Shown: one piece after another, positions 16,263 to 25,805 of the stretch | Layout of the letters: every line of letters begins with the position of its first letter | How positions within the stretch are numbered: position 1 is the first letter of the stretch | Source of the DNA: an uncultured Lachnospiraceae bacterium | GTDB taxonomy: Bacteria; Bacillota; Clostridia; Lachnospirales; Lachnospiraceae | DNA: 44,884 bases | Assembly (NCBI GenBank): GCA_947178125.1 | Contig: CAMWXB010000034.1 | Location: 1 to 44,884, forward strand | Direction of reading: 5' to 3' | Position numbers and translations under genes: made by a program | The notes under the pieces: generated by a model | What the model was told of the DNA's origin: nothing | Seen by the model: the letters and a program-made list of their open reading frames with translations, nothing else | Database searches by the model: none

Positions 16263-16874
16263 ATGAGCAGCAGAATCGAACAATTAATCGATGAGATTGA
16301 GGATTATATTGATGGGTGCAAATATCAGCCTCTTTCCAAGACCAATATTATTGTAAATAAAGAAGAGATTGATGAGCTTCTGCGGGAACTTCGTATGAGG
16401 ACGCCGGACGAGATCAAGCGTTATCAGAAAATTATATCCAACAAAGAGGCCATTCTGAATGATGCCCGTTCCAAAGCGGAAGCTTTGATCAACGATGCGA
16501 CTGTACATACCAATGAACTGATCAATGAGCATGAGATCATGCAGCAGGCTTATGCACAGGCGAACGAGGTCGTTACGCTGGCAACGCATCAGGCACAGGA
16601 GATTCTGGACAATGCCACAATAGAGGCCAATGGCGTCCGGGCGGCCGCAGTGCAGTATCTGGATGATATGCTGGCAAGTCTTGAAAATCTGATGACAACG
16701 ACATTAAATGCCACAACTGCGCATTATGAGAGCTTTTTCAATACCATTAACGGCTATAATGAGGTCGTTAAGGCGAACCGTGCAGAACTGATGCCGCAGA
16801 GTGTGGAAAAACTGCTGAAAGAAGCAGATTACGATGATAAAGCAGAGGAATCGATTAATTTAGATTTATTATAA
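16263..16874 (+). CDS. coiled-coil protein, DivIVA/ATP-synthase-stalk-like
   Basis: The product has 203 residues, mainly one long helix between about 20 and 150. It has Ala/Glu/Gln-rich heptads (SKAEALINDATVHTNELINEHEIMQQAYAQANEV) and no membrane segment. RMRTPDEIKRYQKII precedes the coil. Homologues in Lachnospiraceae are usually placed after coaD and labelled ATPase or V-type subunit-H-like because of the coil alone, not because of an ATP-binding site; no Walker motif is present. A role in cell division or envelope scaffolding is possible, but this is inference. Confidence 0.75.
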   Translation: MSSRIEQLIDEIEDYIDGCKYQPLSKTNIIVNKEEIDELLRELRMRTPDEIKRYQKIISNKEAILNDARSKAEALINDATVHTNELINEHEIMQQAYAQANEVVTLATHQAQEILDNATIEANGVRAAAVQYLDDMLASLENLMTTTLNATTAHYESFFNTINGYNEVVKANRAELMPQSVEKLLKEADYDDKAEESINLDLL

Positions 16875-16896
16875 GGAGAGTATTACGATAAAGCAC

Positions 16897-18357
16897 ATGG
16901 CTATGATTGATATGATTCAAAAGTTCACAATAAGCTGGTTTCACAGGGAAGCCGGCTTATTCTTTTTCATAAGAGGAATTATTTTCCTGTTGGCATTGGC
17001 CGGATTTGGATGCCTTACGGGAAATATGGCGTTCGTTTCTTATGCGAGTGAATCAAAGATTCCTCCGGATACGCCGGACGAAACAGGTTCTGCGGGTGAG
17101 GACGCCGGCGTCGGGAATGATAATGATGTAGAACCGGATGCAGTAGATGATTCCGTCATTATCGTGATAGATCCCGGCCACGGCGGAGAAAATCTGGGAG
17201 CGGAATACGAGGATTATACGGAAAAAGAGATGACGCTCATTGTCGCGAAGGCAATGAAGGAGGAATTGGAACAGTATGAGGGCATTACTGTATATTTAAC
17301 GAGAACGGGAGATGAAGATCTGTCGCTGGAAGAAAGATGCGAATATGCGGCGGGCGTCAATGCGGATTTCCTTTTCTGTCTGCATTTTAATATGTCCGAA
17401 TACCATACGCTGTTCGGTGCGGAAACGTGGATTTCAGCTTTTGGAGAACAGTACAGCAGAGGGTATGCTTTCGCGGATATTGAAATCGGACTGCTTCAGG
17501 AGATGGGGCTTTATTCCCGCGGCATCAAGACGAGGCTGAATGACAAAGGAGAAGATTACTATGGTATTATCCGCCATTCCACAGAGCGGAATATGCCCTG
17601 TGTGCTGATCGAACATTGTCATCTCGATCAGGAGAACGATCAGCCTTTTTATGACCATCAGGAAAAGCTGGAAGCCTTTGGGAGACTGGATGCGGAAGCG
17701 GTCGCCAGATATTACGGGCTGCGTTCCGAAAGCCTCGGAAAGGATTTCAGCGATTATCAGAATATTTCGGTGCCTGTGCCGACCCAGACGATGAAACCGG
17801 ACACGACGGAGCCGGACATCTGCATGGTCGAACTGGTGAATCAGAATATGGAAAACGGTGAAGTGACCGTCAGTGTTTCGGCGGCGGATTATGACAGCGG
17901 GATGCTTTATTATACCTACAGCTATAATGGCGGAATGACCTTCTCGGAGTTACAGAGGTGGCCGGATAAATCCAGGGATACCTTTGAATTTACGCTGACG
18001 GTGCCTTCCGGCATGGTACCGCAGATCATTATTAACGCATATAACGGCTATGATTTATATACGACGAGCAATACGTTGAGCCTTCCGTCAATGAATTACG
18101 AAACGGAACTGGCCGAAGAGCCGGAAGCACCAAAAGAACCGGACGAGGCAGTAGAAAGCGCCTCCGGCAGTGTCCTTTCCGGGAAAAGCAATAAAACGGC
18201 CGAAGACGAAAATGAACAGAAAGAACCTCAGCCAATGACAATGGGCTATTTCCTGCAAATATGCCTGTTCTGTGCGGTACTTGTTTTTGCCATGGCCTTT
18301 TCCATGATATTGATTCTCAGAGGATATAAGAGAAGGCGGCGAAGAAGGCGTAGATAA
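16897..18357 (+). CDS. membrane-anchored N-acetylmuramoyl-L-alanine amidase
   Basis: The product has 486 residues. The N-terminal membrane segment is at about 20-42. After an acidic linker, an Amidase_3 domain (about 87-275) shows VIDPGHGG with zinc ligand H95, E109 in YTEKEMTL, H163 in CLHFN and the catalytic Glu in VLIEHCHL. It cuts the bond between muramic acid and the stem peptide outside the membrane. Residues about 310-400 look like an Ig-like domain (VSAADYDSGMLYYTYSYNGG). A second membrane segment (about 453-475) ends in a tail of Arg residues. Anchoring at both ends is unusual. The AAGGAGAG site lies 16 nt before this ATG, so the true start may differ. The 3' end overlaps ylbJ by 41 nt, convergently. 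Confidence 0.85.
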   Translation: MAMIDMIQKFTISWFHREAGLFFFIRGIIFLLALAGFGCLTGNMAFVSYASESKIPPDTPDETGSAGEDAGVGNDNDVEPDAVDDSVIIVIDPGHGGENLGAEYEDYTEKEMTLIVAKAMKEELEQYEGITVYLTRTGDEDLSLEERCEYAAGVNADFLFCLHFNMSEYHTLFGAETWISAFGEQYSRGYAFADIEIGLLQEMGLYSRGIKTRLNDKGEDYYGIIRHSTERNMPCVLIEHCHLDQENDQPFYDHQEKLEAFGRLDAEAVARYYGLRSESLGKDFSDYQNISVPVPTQTMKPDTTEPDICMVELVNQNMENGEVTVSVSAADYDSGMLYYTYSYNGGMTFSELQRWPDKSRDTFEFTLTVPSGMVPQIIINAYNGYDLYTTSNTLSLPSMNYETELAEEPEAPKEPDEAVESASGSVLSGKSNKTAEDENEQKEPQPMTMGYFLQICLFCAVLVFAMAFSMILILRGYKRRRRRRRR

Positions 18358-19273
18358 GCGCGGTAATCGCTGTCTGGATACATTTATGCAGGAAATACTG
18401 CAAAACGGAAAGATTTGTTTCCTTTATCATACTGTACGTCTGCGCCATGCAGGAAAAACCGCCAAAGGGTAGCAGTATCAGTACCATAAAGTATCCTTCT
18501 TTTCCGACACGGCTGATGCCGCTCGTGATTTCCAACAGGCAGTTACACAGAGATAAGAAGCCATCGGACAGGGAGGAAAAGGGCAGGAACAGGATATTCA
18601 GAAGATTAAAGAAGACCATGTATCCGCCCAGTTTGCCAATGCCGATCAGACCGGAAACGATGGAATCGTCTATGGCAGCTAGCAAAGAAGGATGGTTCGG
18701 CTTCGTCAGGGATGCAGCCTGAAAGGCTGCGGTAAAATGCGGCCGCTGCCGCCGGTTCGGGCAGCCGAAAAGGCGGAGGAATGCGCCATAGCCGAGCGGC
18801 ACACCATACATAATAAGAAAAGGCAGCCGGCCGGATAAGGACAGAGTGCTCGTCACAAAGCTGAGAAAATAAATGGGGCCGATATTGTTACAGAAGGAAA
18901 GCAGATAGGCGCCTTCTTCTTCCGACAGTTTTCCGGACTGACACAGTTCGCCGACGACCCTTGCACCCATTGGAAAGCCGCAGAGCATCCCCATCAGGAT
19001 TACATAGGAGCCGTTCAGGGAGGTTCCCCAGATTTTGTGAAAAAGGGGATGGAAAAAGCGGGCGAAGCTTTCTGTCAGATTCATCCGCACCATTACGCCG
19101 GAGAGTATCATGAACGGAAGCAGGGTCGGAATCATTTTGCGCAGCCACAGGAGCAGACCGGTATAGGCATAATTAAGCGACCTTGCCGGATAGCGCAGAA
19201 GCAGAAAAGTCAGGTAGAGGGCGAGCAGTGTAAAAAGTATCTGAAAAAAAGAATCTTTTAATTTCTGCAGCAT
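18317..19273 (-). CDS. ylbJ: sporulation integral membrane protein YlbJ (nucleoside-recognition/Gate domain)
   Basis: The product has about 318 residues from the chosen start at 19273, which has AAAGGGCGG upstream; an in-frame ATG at 19306 adds 11 Lys-rich residues but lacks a ribosome binding site. It has about eight hydrophobic segments. Typical YlbJ features are RKMIPTLLPFMILSG, GFPMGARVVGEL and LLSFCNNIGPIYFLSF, the conserved Gate-domain helices. In Bacillus the protein is needed for the spore cortex and is transcribed in the mother cell by sigma-E. Its presence suggests a spore-former. It is convergent with the amidase at 16897, overlapping its last 41 nt. Confidence 0.88.
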   Translation of the reverse strand: MLQKLKDSFFQILFTLLALYLTFLLLRYPARSLNYAYTGLLLWLRKMIPTLLPFMILSGVMVRMNLTESFARFFHPLFHKIWGTSLNGSYVILMGMLCGFPMGARVVGELCQSGKLSEEEGAYLLSFCNNIGPIYFLSFVTSTLSLSGRLPFLIMYGVPLGYGAFLRLFGCPNRRQRPHFTAAFQAASLTKPNHPSLLAAIDDSIVSGLIGIGKLGGYMVFFNLLNILFLPFSSLSDGFLSLCNCLLEITSGISRVGKEGYFMVLILLPFGGFSCMAQTYSMIKETNLSVLQYFLHKCIQTAITALIYAFFAAFSYIL

Positions 19274-19330
19274 GATCTGTCCGCCCTTTTTGGATTTCTT
19301 TTTCATTATATGCCGGAAGGATGAACGGAT

Positions 19331-20719
19331 ATGCGTTTGGATAAATTTTTGTGTGACTTACAATATGGGACAAGAAGCAGTATTAAGAAAGACATCAGGA
19401 ACGGGTTTGCATCCGTCAATGGCATGATCATCCGCCAGAGCGACTATCAGGTAAAAGAAGGAATGGATGAAGTCTGTTACCGGGGTGTTCCCTGTGTCTA
19501 TCGAAAATATGTTTATTATATGCTGCATAAACCGGCGGGAACTGTCTCCGCTACGGAAGATAAAAGGGAGAAGACCGTTGTTTCTTTACTGAAGGAGGCC
19601 GGCCGCGGCGACCTGTTTCCGGTGGGGCGGCTGGATAAGGATGCGGAGGGGCTGTTGATCATCACGAATGACGGTCCGCTTGCCCATGAACTGCTTTCGC
19701 CGGCCAGACATGTTGAAAAGGTCTATGAATGCACGCTCGCAAAAGAGATTACGGAGACACAGAAACAGATGATCGAGCAGGGCGTTGACATCGGGGAGAA
19801 AAAACGGACTTTACCAGCAAAGGTCGATATCCTGTCTGAAAAGAAGATTGCCCTGACGATTGCAGAGGGCAAATTCCATCAGGTGAAGCGGATGTTAAAG
19901 GCGGTCGGCAACGAAGTGCTGTATTTAAAAAGAATCCGTATGGGGGCGGTATCCCTCGATACGAAGCTGAAACCGGGAGAATACCGGGAACTGACAGAGA
20001 AAGAAGTGCAAATGCTGAAAACACAGGAGTTACGGAGAGAACAGAATATGGAAAAATCGGGACATCCCATTTTATCGCTGGAAGACGTGGATGCAGTCAT
20101 TTTTGATCTGGATGGCTCGTTAGTCGATTCAATGTGGGTGTGGAAGAAAATCGATTTCGAATATCTGGACAGATTCGGCATTGAACCGCCGGCGGATTTG
20201 AATCATTTGATTGGCGGACGCAGTTTTCATGAAACAGCGGTCTACTTTAAGGAATTTTTTCAGATTCCGGATGAAACGGAGCAGATTAAAGCTGACTGGA
20301 ACCAGATGGCATGGGACAAATACAAACAGGAAGTTCCGTTAAAGAACGGGGCTGGAGAGTTCATAGAGCTCTGCGTCCAAAAGAAGATCAAACTCGGCAT
20401 TGCCACCAGCAATTCCAGAGAACTTGTAGAGAATGTCATTGCTGCCCATGCGTTACAGGGGCATTTTGGCTGCATTATGACGAGTCATGAAATTACGAAA
20501 GGAAAGCCAGCGCCGGATATTTATCTGGCGGCGGCCAAAGCGCTTCATGTAGAACCGGAGCGCTGCCTCGTGTTCGAGGATATCGTACACGGCATTCAGG
20601 CAGGAAAGGCGGCCGGGATGAAAGTATGCGCCGTTTACGACGAAGATTCCGTATCGCAGGATGAAGAGAAAAGAAAACTTGCCGACTATTATATTCATGA
20701 TTTTAAGGAGCTGATCTGA
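19331..20719 (+). CDS. RsuA-type rRNA pseudouridine synthase fused to a HAD phosphatase
   Basis: The product has 462 residues and two enzymes in one chain. Residues 1-60 are an S4 RNA-binding domain ([17 protein letters not shown]). Residues 60-235 are an RsuA-type pseudouridine synthase with HKPAGTVSA and catalytic D102 in [11 protein letters not shown]. Residues 250-462 are a HAD hydrolase of the beta-phosphoglucomutase type, with DxD at D258/D260 ([12 protein letters not shown]), the ATSNS motif, the KGKPAPD lysine and VFEDI. Both sets of key residues are intact and there is one uninterrupted frame. RsuA modifies U516 of 16S rRNA. The HAD substrate is unknown; a phosphorylated sugar or pseudouridine 5'-phosphate are candidates. 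The next gene starts 4 nt after the stop. Confidence 0.9.
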   Translation: MRLDKFLCDLQYGTRSSIKKDIRNGFASVNGMIIRQSDYQVKEGMDEVCYRGVPCVYRKYVYYMLHKPAGTVSATEDKREKTVVSLLKEAGRGDLFPVGRLDKDAEGLLIITNDGPLAHELLSPARHVEKVYECTLAKEITETQKQMIEQGVDIGEKKRTLPAKVDILSEKKIALTIAEGKFHQVKRMLKAVGNEVLYLKRIRMGAVSLDTKLKPGEYRELTEKEVQMLKTQELRREQNMEKSGHPILSLEDVDAVIFDLDGSLVDSMWVWKKIDFEYLDRFGIEPPADLNHLIGGRSFHETAVYFKEFFQIPDETEQIKADWNQMAWDKYKQEVPLKNGAGEFIELCVQKKIKLGIATSNSRELVENVIAAHALQGHFGCIMTSHEITKGKPAPDIYLAAAKALHVEPERCLVFEDIVHGIQAGKAAGMKVCAVYDEDSVSQDEEKRKLADYYIHDFKELI

Positions 20720-20723
20720 GACG

Positions 20724-22673
20724 ATGGGATTTTTACCGATATCGAAAGCGGATATGCAGAAAGCGGGAATTGAACAGCTTGATTTCGTATATGTCATCGG
20801 GGATGCTTATGTGGATCATCCTTCTTTCGGACACGCCATTATCAGCAGACTTTTGGAGGCGCACGGTTATCGCGTCGGTATCATTTCCCAGCCGGATTGG
20901 AAAGATGATGCAAGCATTTCCGTACTGGGCATGCCAAGACTCGGTTTCCTGATTTCGGCCGGCAATATGGATTCCATGGTCAATCACTACTATGTTTCCA
21001 AAAAGCACAGGCCGAAAGATGCCTATACGCCGGGCGGAGAGGCATTCAAACGGCCCGATCATGCAACGGTCGTCTACGGGAATCTGATACGCAGAAGTTA
21101 TAAGGACGTGCCTGTCATCATCGGCGGCATTGAGGCGAGTTTACGCAGAATGGCGCATTATGATTACTGGTCAGATCAATTGAAACGTTCAATCCTGTTG
21201 GATTCTCAGGCGGATATCCTTTCCTATGGGATGGGTGAGAAATCCATTATTGAGATTGCAGATGCGCTCGATGCCGGGATTGCGGTAAAGGATATTACCT
21301 TTGTGAAGGGAACAGTCTATAAAACAAGGGAACTTTCCAGCGTATACGACGGCATTATGCTGCCTTCCTATGAAGAAATGCAGACGGCACCGAAACGCTA
21401 TGCGGACAGCTTTGCCGTCCAGTACCAGAATACCGATCCTTTTACCGGAAAGACGCTGATTGAAGAATATCCGCATCAGGTCTATGTGGTACAGAATCCG
21501 CCACAGAAGCCGCTTTCGACGCCGGAAATGGATGCGGTCTATGAACTGCCTTATATGCGGACCTATCATCCTTCATATGAAGAAAAGGGCGGCGTCCCGG
21601 CGATTTCGGAGATTCAGTTTTCATTGATCAGCAACAGAGGCTGTTTTGGCGGATGCAGTTTTTGTGCGTTGACCTTTCATCAGGGAAGGACCGTGCAGGT
21701 AAGGAGTCATGAGTCTATTTTAAAAGAGGCGGAGCTTCTCATAAAAGACCCGGACTTTAAAGGATATATCCATGATGTAGGCGGCCCGACAGCGAATTTC
21801 CGAAAGCCTTCCTGTGAGAAGCAGCTGACGAAAGGCGTCTGCAAAGACAGACAGTGCCTTTTTCCGAAACCCTGTCCGAATTTACAGGTGGATCATTCGG
21901 ATTATCTCATGCTGCTTAGGAAGCTTCGTGCGCTGCCCGGTGTCAAAAAGGTCTTTATCCGTTCCGGTATCCGGTTCGATTATCTTCTGGCGGATAAGGA
22001 TGATATTTTTTTCAGAGAACTGGTGGAGCACCATGTAAGCGGGCAGTTGAAAGTGGCACCGGAGCATATTTCCGACGCGGTGCTTTCTGAAATGGGAAAG
22101 CCCGGCAGAACAGTTTATGAGCAATTTGTGCGAAAGTATGATAAAATAAATGAGAGACTTGGGAAAAAGCAGTTCCTTGTTCCTTATCTGATGTCTTCCC
22201 ATCCGGGTTCGACATTAAAGGAGGCGGTGGAACTGGCGGAATACCTGCGGGAGTTCGGATATATGCCGGAACAGGTACAGGATTTCTATCCGACGCCTTC
22301 GACGGTGTCCACCGTCATGTATTATACCGGTATCGACCCGCGAAATGGGAAGAAGGTTTATGTCTGCCGGAATCCGCATGAAAAGATGCTGCAGCGCGCG
22401 CTCATTCAGTACCGTAATCCTTCCAATTATGAGCTGGTGCGGGAAGCGCTCATCAAAGCGGGCAGAGAAGATCTGATCGGCTTTTCCGATAAATGTCTGA
22501 TACGGCCGCGGAAAGTTAAAGAGCAGAATACAGGCACGAGGCAGGACAAAGAAAAGAGAACAAAGGAAAATCGTAAGAGGAACGAAAAGGAAAATTCTCC
22601 AAATCATAAGGGAAAGGGAAACACGAAAGGGAAAACGATTCGGAATGTACATAAGCGTAAGAACAAAGTATGA
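20724..22673 (+). CDS. YgiQ family radical SAM protein
   Basis: The product has 649 residues. The family-specific N-terminal domain opens [15 protein letters not shown] and contains [20 protein letters not shown] and [16 protein letters not shown]. The radical SAM cluster motif C-x3-C-x2-C appears as [12 protein letters not shown] near residue 306. Later parts include KVAPEHIS and [17 protein letters not shown], as expected for YgiQ (UPF0313). The C-terminal 60 residues are very basic (Lys/Arg/Asn), suggesting nucleic-acid or ribosome contact. The family is widespread but its reaction is not established. It starts 4 nt after the preceding fusion gene, so the two are probably co-transcribed. 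Confidence 0.92.
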   Translation: MGFLPISKADMQKAGIEQLDFVYVIGDAYVDHPSFGHAIISRLLEAHGYRVGIISQPDWKDDASISVLGMPRLGFLISAGNMDSMVNHYYVSKKHRPKDAYTPGGEAFKRPDHATVVYGNLIRRSYKDVPVIIGGIEASLRRMAHYDYWSDQLKRSILLDSQADILSYGMGEKSIIEIADALDAGIAVKDITFVKGTVYKTRELSSVYDGIMLPSYEEMQTAPKRYADSFAVQYQNTDPFTGKTLIEEYPHQVYVVQNPPQKPLSTPEMDAVYELPYMRTYHPSYEEKGGVPAISEIQFSLISNRGCFGGCSFCALTFHQGRTVQVRSHESILKEAELLIKDPDFKGYIHDVGGPTANFRKPSCEKQLTKGVCKDRQCLFPKPCPNLQVDHSDYLMLLRKLRALPGVKKVFIRSGIRFDYLLADKDDIFFRELVEHHVSGQLKVAPEHISDAVLSEMGKPGRTVYEQFVRKYDKINERLGKKQFLVPYLMSSHPGSTLKEAVELAEYLREFGYMPEQVQDFYPTPSTVSTVMYYTGIDPRNGKKVYVCRNPHEKMLQRALIQYRNPSNYELVREALIKAGREDLIGFSDKCLIRPRKVKEQNTGTRQDKEKRTKENRKRNEKENSPNHKGKGNTKGKTIRNVHKRKNKV

Positions 22674-22708
22674 GTTTACCAGAAAGGATTGTGCAGGAAG
22701 GGAGAATA

Positions 22709-22791
22709 GGTTGAAAAAAATTTTTCAACCGTGAATTTGAGCCTTTTCGACACAAATGCCGCAGACAGGGAGAAAGGCATGGTGATTTTTT
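22709..22791 (+). promoter_or_regulatory. dispersed leader element, copy 4 (SDR gene)
   Basis: Hairpin 1 is GGTTGAAAAA/TTTTTCAACC (22709-22730). A weak second stem is TTTG (22736-22739)/CAAA (22753-22756). Then come ATGCCGCAG, ACAGGGAGAAAGGCATGG and TGATTTTTT before ATG. GCAG lies 31 nt before the start. The ATG inside GGCATGG is out of frame with the SDR, so it is not the start. Confidence 0.65.
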
Positions 22792-23574
22792 ATGAATATT
22801 GCAATTATTACAGGAGCATCTTCCGGTATGGGGAAGGAATTTGCCAAACAGCTTGCGGGAAGCCTGACGAAAACGGATGAAATCTGGCTGCTCGCAAGGA
22901 GACGGGAGCCGCTTGAGCGGCTGGCGCTGGAATTGACCAAAGAAGTGAAGGAAATGACGGAGAGCGAAGAGCCGCACCATGAAAAAACAATTAAGGTCAG
23001 GACGATCGCCATCGACATTACGGATGAGAAAAAGCTTTCACGATTCGCAGAAGTGCTGATGATACGAAATGCCGGCATTTCCGTGCTTGTGAACTGTGCA
23101 GGGACGGGAATCTATGGCGAATTTGAGAAGCAGAGCCGGGATGAAGTGACGGAAACGGTACGGCTGAACGTACTCGCTCTGACACAGATGACAAAATTCT
23201 GTCTGCCATATATGAAAAAGGGCAGCAAAATCATACAGGTCGCTTCCGGTTCCGCTTTTTTGCCGCAGAAAGATTTTGCGGTCTACGCGGCTTCCAAGGC
23301 CTATGTTTACTCGTTTGGCAGAGCGCTTGGCAAAGAATTGAAGAAGAAGGGCATTTTTGTGACAGTTGTCTGTCCGGGGCCTGTCAAGACACCGTTTTTA
23401 GGTCATGCTTACGGAAGATATGGCAAAATGGGATTTCTAAAGAAATTGACGATGGCGAAACCGGGAAAAGTGGTACGAAAAGCTTTAAAGGACTGCAAAA
23501 GCGGCAAGTCGGTATCGGTCTACGGAATGCCGATGAAGCTGTTGCATAAGCTGACAAGAGGACTGATTCAATGA
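22792..23574 (+). CDS. short-chain dehydrogenase/reductase (SDR)
   Basis: The product has 260 residues. The Rossmann motif is TGASSGMG at residues 7-14, the NAG-type strand is VLVNCAGTGIYG, a serine lies in QVASGSAFL, and the catalytic YxxxK is Y165-x3-K169 in YAASK. The loop PGPVKTPF follows. This is a classical SDR (NAD(P)-dependent oxidation or reduction of an alcohol/ketone); the substrate cannot be told from sequence, and YqjQ/DltE-like relatives exist in Firmicutes. It overlaps the next gene by 4 nt (ATGA), so the two form a unit. Confidence 0.9.
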   Translation: MNIAIITGASSGMGKEFAKQLAGSLTKTDEIWLLARRREPLERLALELTKEVKEMTESEEPHHEKTIKVRTIAIDITDEKKLSRFAEVLMIRNAGISVLVNCAGTGIYGEFEKQSRDEVTETVRLNVLALTQMTKFCLPYMKKGSKIIQVASGSAFLPQKDFAVYAASKAYVYSFGRALGKELKKKGIFVTVVCPGPVKTPFLGHAYGRYGKMGFLKKLTMAKPGKVVRKALKDCKSGKSVSVYGMPMKLLHKLTRGLIQ

Positions 23575-24140
23575 AAAAGAAAGTACAAAAGGGCTGTTAT
23601 GGCTATATTTCCTACCAAAAAAAGATGTCTGTCGCGCGGACCGTTCTTTATTTCGTTTTGTCGCTGGCGATATACGGTATCGGAATCTATTCTACCGGAA
23701 GCAATAGGAATCTGCTGACCGTTGTTGCGATGCTCGGCTGTCTGCCGGCCTGTAAGAGTGCGGTCAATGCAATCATGTTCTTTCGGGCGGAGGGGTGCAG
23801 TCAGGCGGCTTTTGAGAAGATAACCGTTTATGATGCGGAACTGACAGGTTTTTATGATATGTATTTTACCTCCTATAAAAAGAATTTTCCGCTCAGTCAT
23901 ATGGTATTAAAGGGAAATGTCATATGCGGCTATACGGAAAGCAGCAAATGCGACTGTAGGGCAGGAGAGAAACACCTGGAACAGATGCTGCAGCAGGATG
24001 GTTACAAGCATATGACGGTTAAAATTTTTGATAATCTTGACAAATACATAGACCGACTCGGTCAATTGTCGAGACTGGAAACGGAAGAGAGCAAAAACCG
24101 ACAGGGAATGATTCAAATGTTCTATTCCATTTCTTTGTAA
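23571..24140 (+). CDS. uncharacterised small membrane protein
   Basis: The product has 189 residues. ATG overlaps the SDR stop (ATGA). Two hydrophobic segments are visible (about residues 22-42 and 46-70), then a soluble part of about 120 residues with KITVYDAELTGFYDMYFTSY and GNVICGYTESSKCDCRAGEKHLEQML. The cysteines there could bind metal, but no known motif is complete. I do not recognise a family; translational coupling links it to the SDR. The stop lies in the first of two repeated hairpins. Confidence 0.7.
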   Translation: MKKKVQKGCYGYISYQKKMSVARTVLYFVLSLAIYGIGIYSTGSNRNLLTVVAMLGCLPACKSAVNAIMFFRAEGCSQAAFEKITVYDAELTGFYDMYFTSYKKNFPLSHMVLKGNVICGYTESSKCDCRAGEKHLEQMLQQDGYKHMTVKIFDNLDKYIDRLGQLSRLETEESKNRQGMIQMFYSISL

Positions 24141-24174
24141 AAGAAATGTTTTTCTTTGTAAAAGAAATGTTTTT
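24130..24174 (+). terminator. tandemly repeated small hairpin with T runs
   Basis: TTTCTTT-GTA-AAAGAAA occurs at 24130-24146 and again exactly 21 bp later at 24151-24167, each followed by TGTTTTT. The first copy contains the stop codon of the upstream gene. It could work as a weak double terminator or be a 21-bp duplication. Confidence 0.5.
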
Positions 24175-24194
24175 TGCTGTAAACGGGGAAAATC

Positions 24195-25217
24195 ATGTAT
24201 CAGAGAACAATTACGGAACGGGAAGCTGGGCAGCGGTTCGACAAATATCTTCACAAACTGCTTCCGGAGGCGGGCAGCGGCTTTTTGTATAAGATGCTGC
24301 GAAAGAAAAATATCGTGTTAAATCAGAAAAAGTCCGACGGAAGCGAGAAGCTTGTATGCGGTGATGTGGTATCCGTCTATTTTGCGGAGGAAACCCTAAA
24401 GAAATTCATGGGACAGCAGGCGGCGTTTTGCGGCGGGGGAACTTTAAAGAATCGTCCCGCATCAAATGAGACCGTATTTCATCAAAACGGCCTTGCGGAT
24501 ATCACCGTCTTATATGAAAATGAACATATCTTGCTGGTGGATAAACCGGCAGGAGTCCTGACACAGAAGGCAGCAAAAGATGATGTTTCCCTGAACGAAT
24601 GGTTGACAGATTACCTGCTTGGGAAAGGGGAGATGGCGCCGGAAGAACTGCAGACTTTCCGGCCTTCCGCGTGTAACAGACTGGACAGGAACACGAGCGG
24701 CATCGTATTGTGCGCCAAATCCGTTCCGGGAGCGCAGCTGCTTTCTGAAGCTTTAAAAACGCGCAGTCTGCATAAATTTTACAGACTCTATGTTAAGGGA
24801 AGTCTGACCGAAGAAAGAACAATCGAAGGTTTTCTGCATAAAGATGCAAAAAGCAATAAGGTAAAGATTCATTCTGCAAAGGAAGGCTGCGGGAAAGATG
24901 CTTATATTCAGACAAGGTATATACCGATTCGGCAGGAAAAGGATAAGACGCTGCTGGAAGTGGAGCTGATTACCGGAAAACCGCATCAGATACGGGCACA
25001 TCTTGCCAGTATCGGACATCCGCTGTTAGGTGATTATAAATATGGCGACAGGGTATGGAATGATGAATACCGCAGACTGTATCATATAGAGCATCAGCTT
25101 CTTCATGCGTATAAAGTCGTGTTTCCGCATCTTGATGAGCCGTTTAAGGATATCGACGGAAGAACCTTTTATGCACCGATACCCGATATTTTTGATAAAG
25201 TCAGGATAGATAAATAA
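24195..25217 (+). CDS. RluC/RluD-family 23S rRNA pseudouridine synthase
   Basis: The product has 340 residues. Residues 1-70 form an S4-like domain (AGQRFDKYLHKLLPEAGSGF). The catalytic domain has LLVDKPAGVLTQ and RLDRNTSGIVL with the catalytic aspartate at D164. It continues with KFYRLYVKG and the GKPHQIRAHLASIGHPLLGD signature. It isomerises uridines in 23S rRNA; the exact position (RluC 955/2504/2580 type or another) cannot be decided from the motifs, as Firmicutes carry several paralogs. It begins 54 nt after the preceding stop, with GGGGAAAATC before the ATG. Confidence 0.92.
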   Translation: MYQRTITEREAGQRFDKYLHKLLPEAGSGFLYKMLRKKNIVLNQKKSDGSEKLVCGDVVSVYFAEETLKKFMGQQAAFCGGGTLKNRPASNETVFHQNGLADITVLYENEHILLVDKPAGVLTQKAAKDDVSLNEWLTDYLLGKGEMAPEELQTFRPSACNRLDRNTSGIVLCAKSVPGAQLLSEALKTRSLHKFYRLYVKGSLTEERTIEGFLHKDAKSNKVKIHSAKEGCGKDAYIQTRYIPIRQEKDKTLLEVELITGKPHQIRAHLASIGHPLLGDYKYGDRVWNDEYRRLYHIEHQLLHAYKVVFPHLDEPFKDIDGRTFYAPIPDIFDKVRIDK

Positions 25218-25256
25218 AGCGTTTTGGCAGCAAACGCTTCGTGCTGAGAGAAAGGC
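25218..25256 (+). promoter_or_regulatory. dispersed leader element, shortened copy 5 (recU)
   Basis: The single stem AGCGTTT/AAACGCT (25218-25238) begins right after the upstream stop. Then come TCGTGCTGAGAGAAAGGCATGG and TTATT. The GCAG part is reduced to GTGCTGAG. Confidence 0.55.
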
Positions 25257-25805
25257 ATGGTTATTGCTATGGCAACTTGGAATTCCAGAGGGCTTCGCGG
25301 TTCCACACTGGAAGATTTGATCAACCGCACCAACGAAAAATATCTTGAGAACGGATTGGCGCTCATCCAAAAGATACCGACGCCGATCACGCCGATCAAT
25401 ATTGATAAGCAGAGCAGGCACATAACGCTTGCCTATTTTGAACAGAAGAGCACCGTCGATTATATCGGCGCAGTGCAGGGAATCCCGGTCTGTTTCGACG
25501 CGAAGGAATGTGCTTCGGATACATTTGCGCTCCAGAATATCCACGACCATCAGGTTGCTTTTATGGAGCAGTTCGAACGTCAGAAAGGCATTGCTTTTTT
25601 CCTGATATATTATACGCATCGGGATATCTTTTATTATCTGCCCTATGAAATGCTGCGTTTTTTCTGGGACAGGGCGAAAGAGGGAGGCAGGAAGAGCTTT
25701 CGCTATGAAGAACTGAATCCGGCTTATGTGCTGCCAAAGAAGCATGGAATTTTGGTGCCGTATCTGGATATGCTGCAGAAAGATCTGGATGACAGAATTG
25801 ACTAG
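25257..25805 (+). CDS. recU: Holliday junction resolvase RecU
   Basis: The product has 182 residues from 25257. A second in-frame ATG at 25269 gives MATWNSRGLRG, which aligns better with the family. RecU motifs are seen in order: NRTNEKYLENGLALI, the proline-rich PTPITPINI, TVDYIGAVQGIPVCFDAKEC (catalytic D and E-x-K of the PD-(D/E)XK core), FALQNIHDHQVAFME and FFWDRAKEGGRKSF. It resolves four-way junctions in recombination and repair in Firmicutes. Usually recU lies beside a penicillin-binding protein gene; here it lies between a pseudouridine synthase and an amidase. Confidence 0.93.
   Translation: MVIAMATWNSRGLRGSTLEDLINRTNEKYLENGLALIQKIPTPITPINIDKQSRHITLAYFEQKSTVDYIGAVQGIPVCFDAKECASDTFALQNIHDHQVAFMEQFERQKGIAFFLIYYTHRDIFYYLPYEMLRFFWDRAKEGGRKSFRYEELNPAYVLPKKHGILVPYLDMLQKDLDDRID

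Noticed and set aside
22779..22880. Start at the ATG in GGCATGG for the SDR
   Set aside because: It is out of frame with the SDR and gives only a short, featureless peptide.
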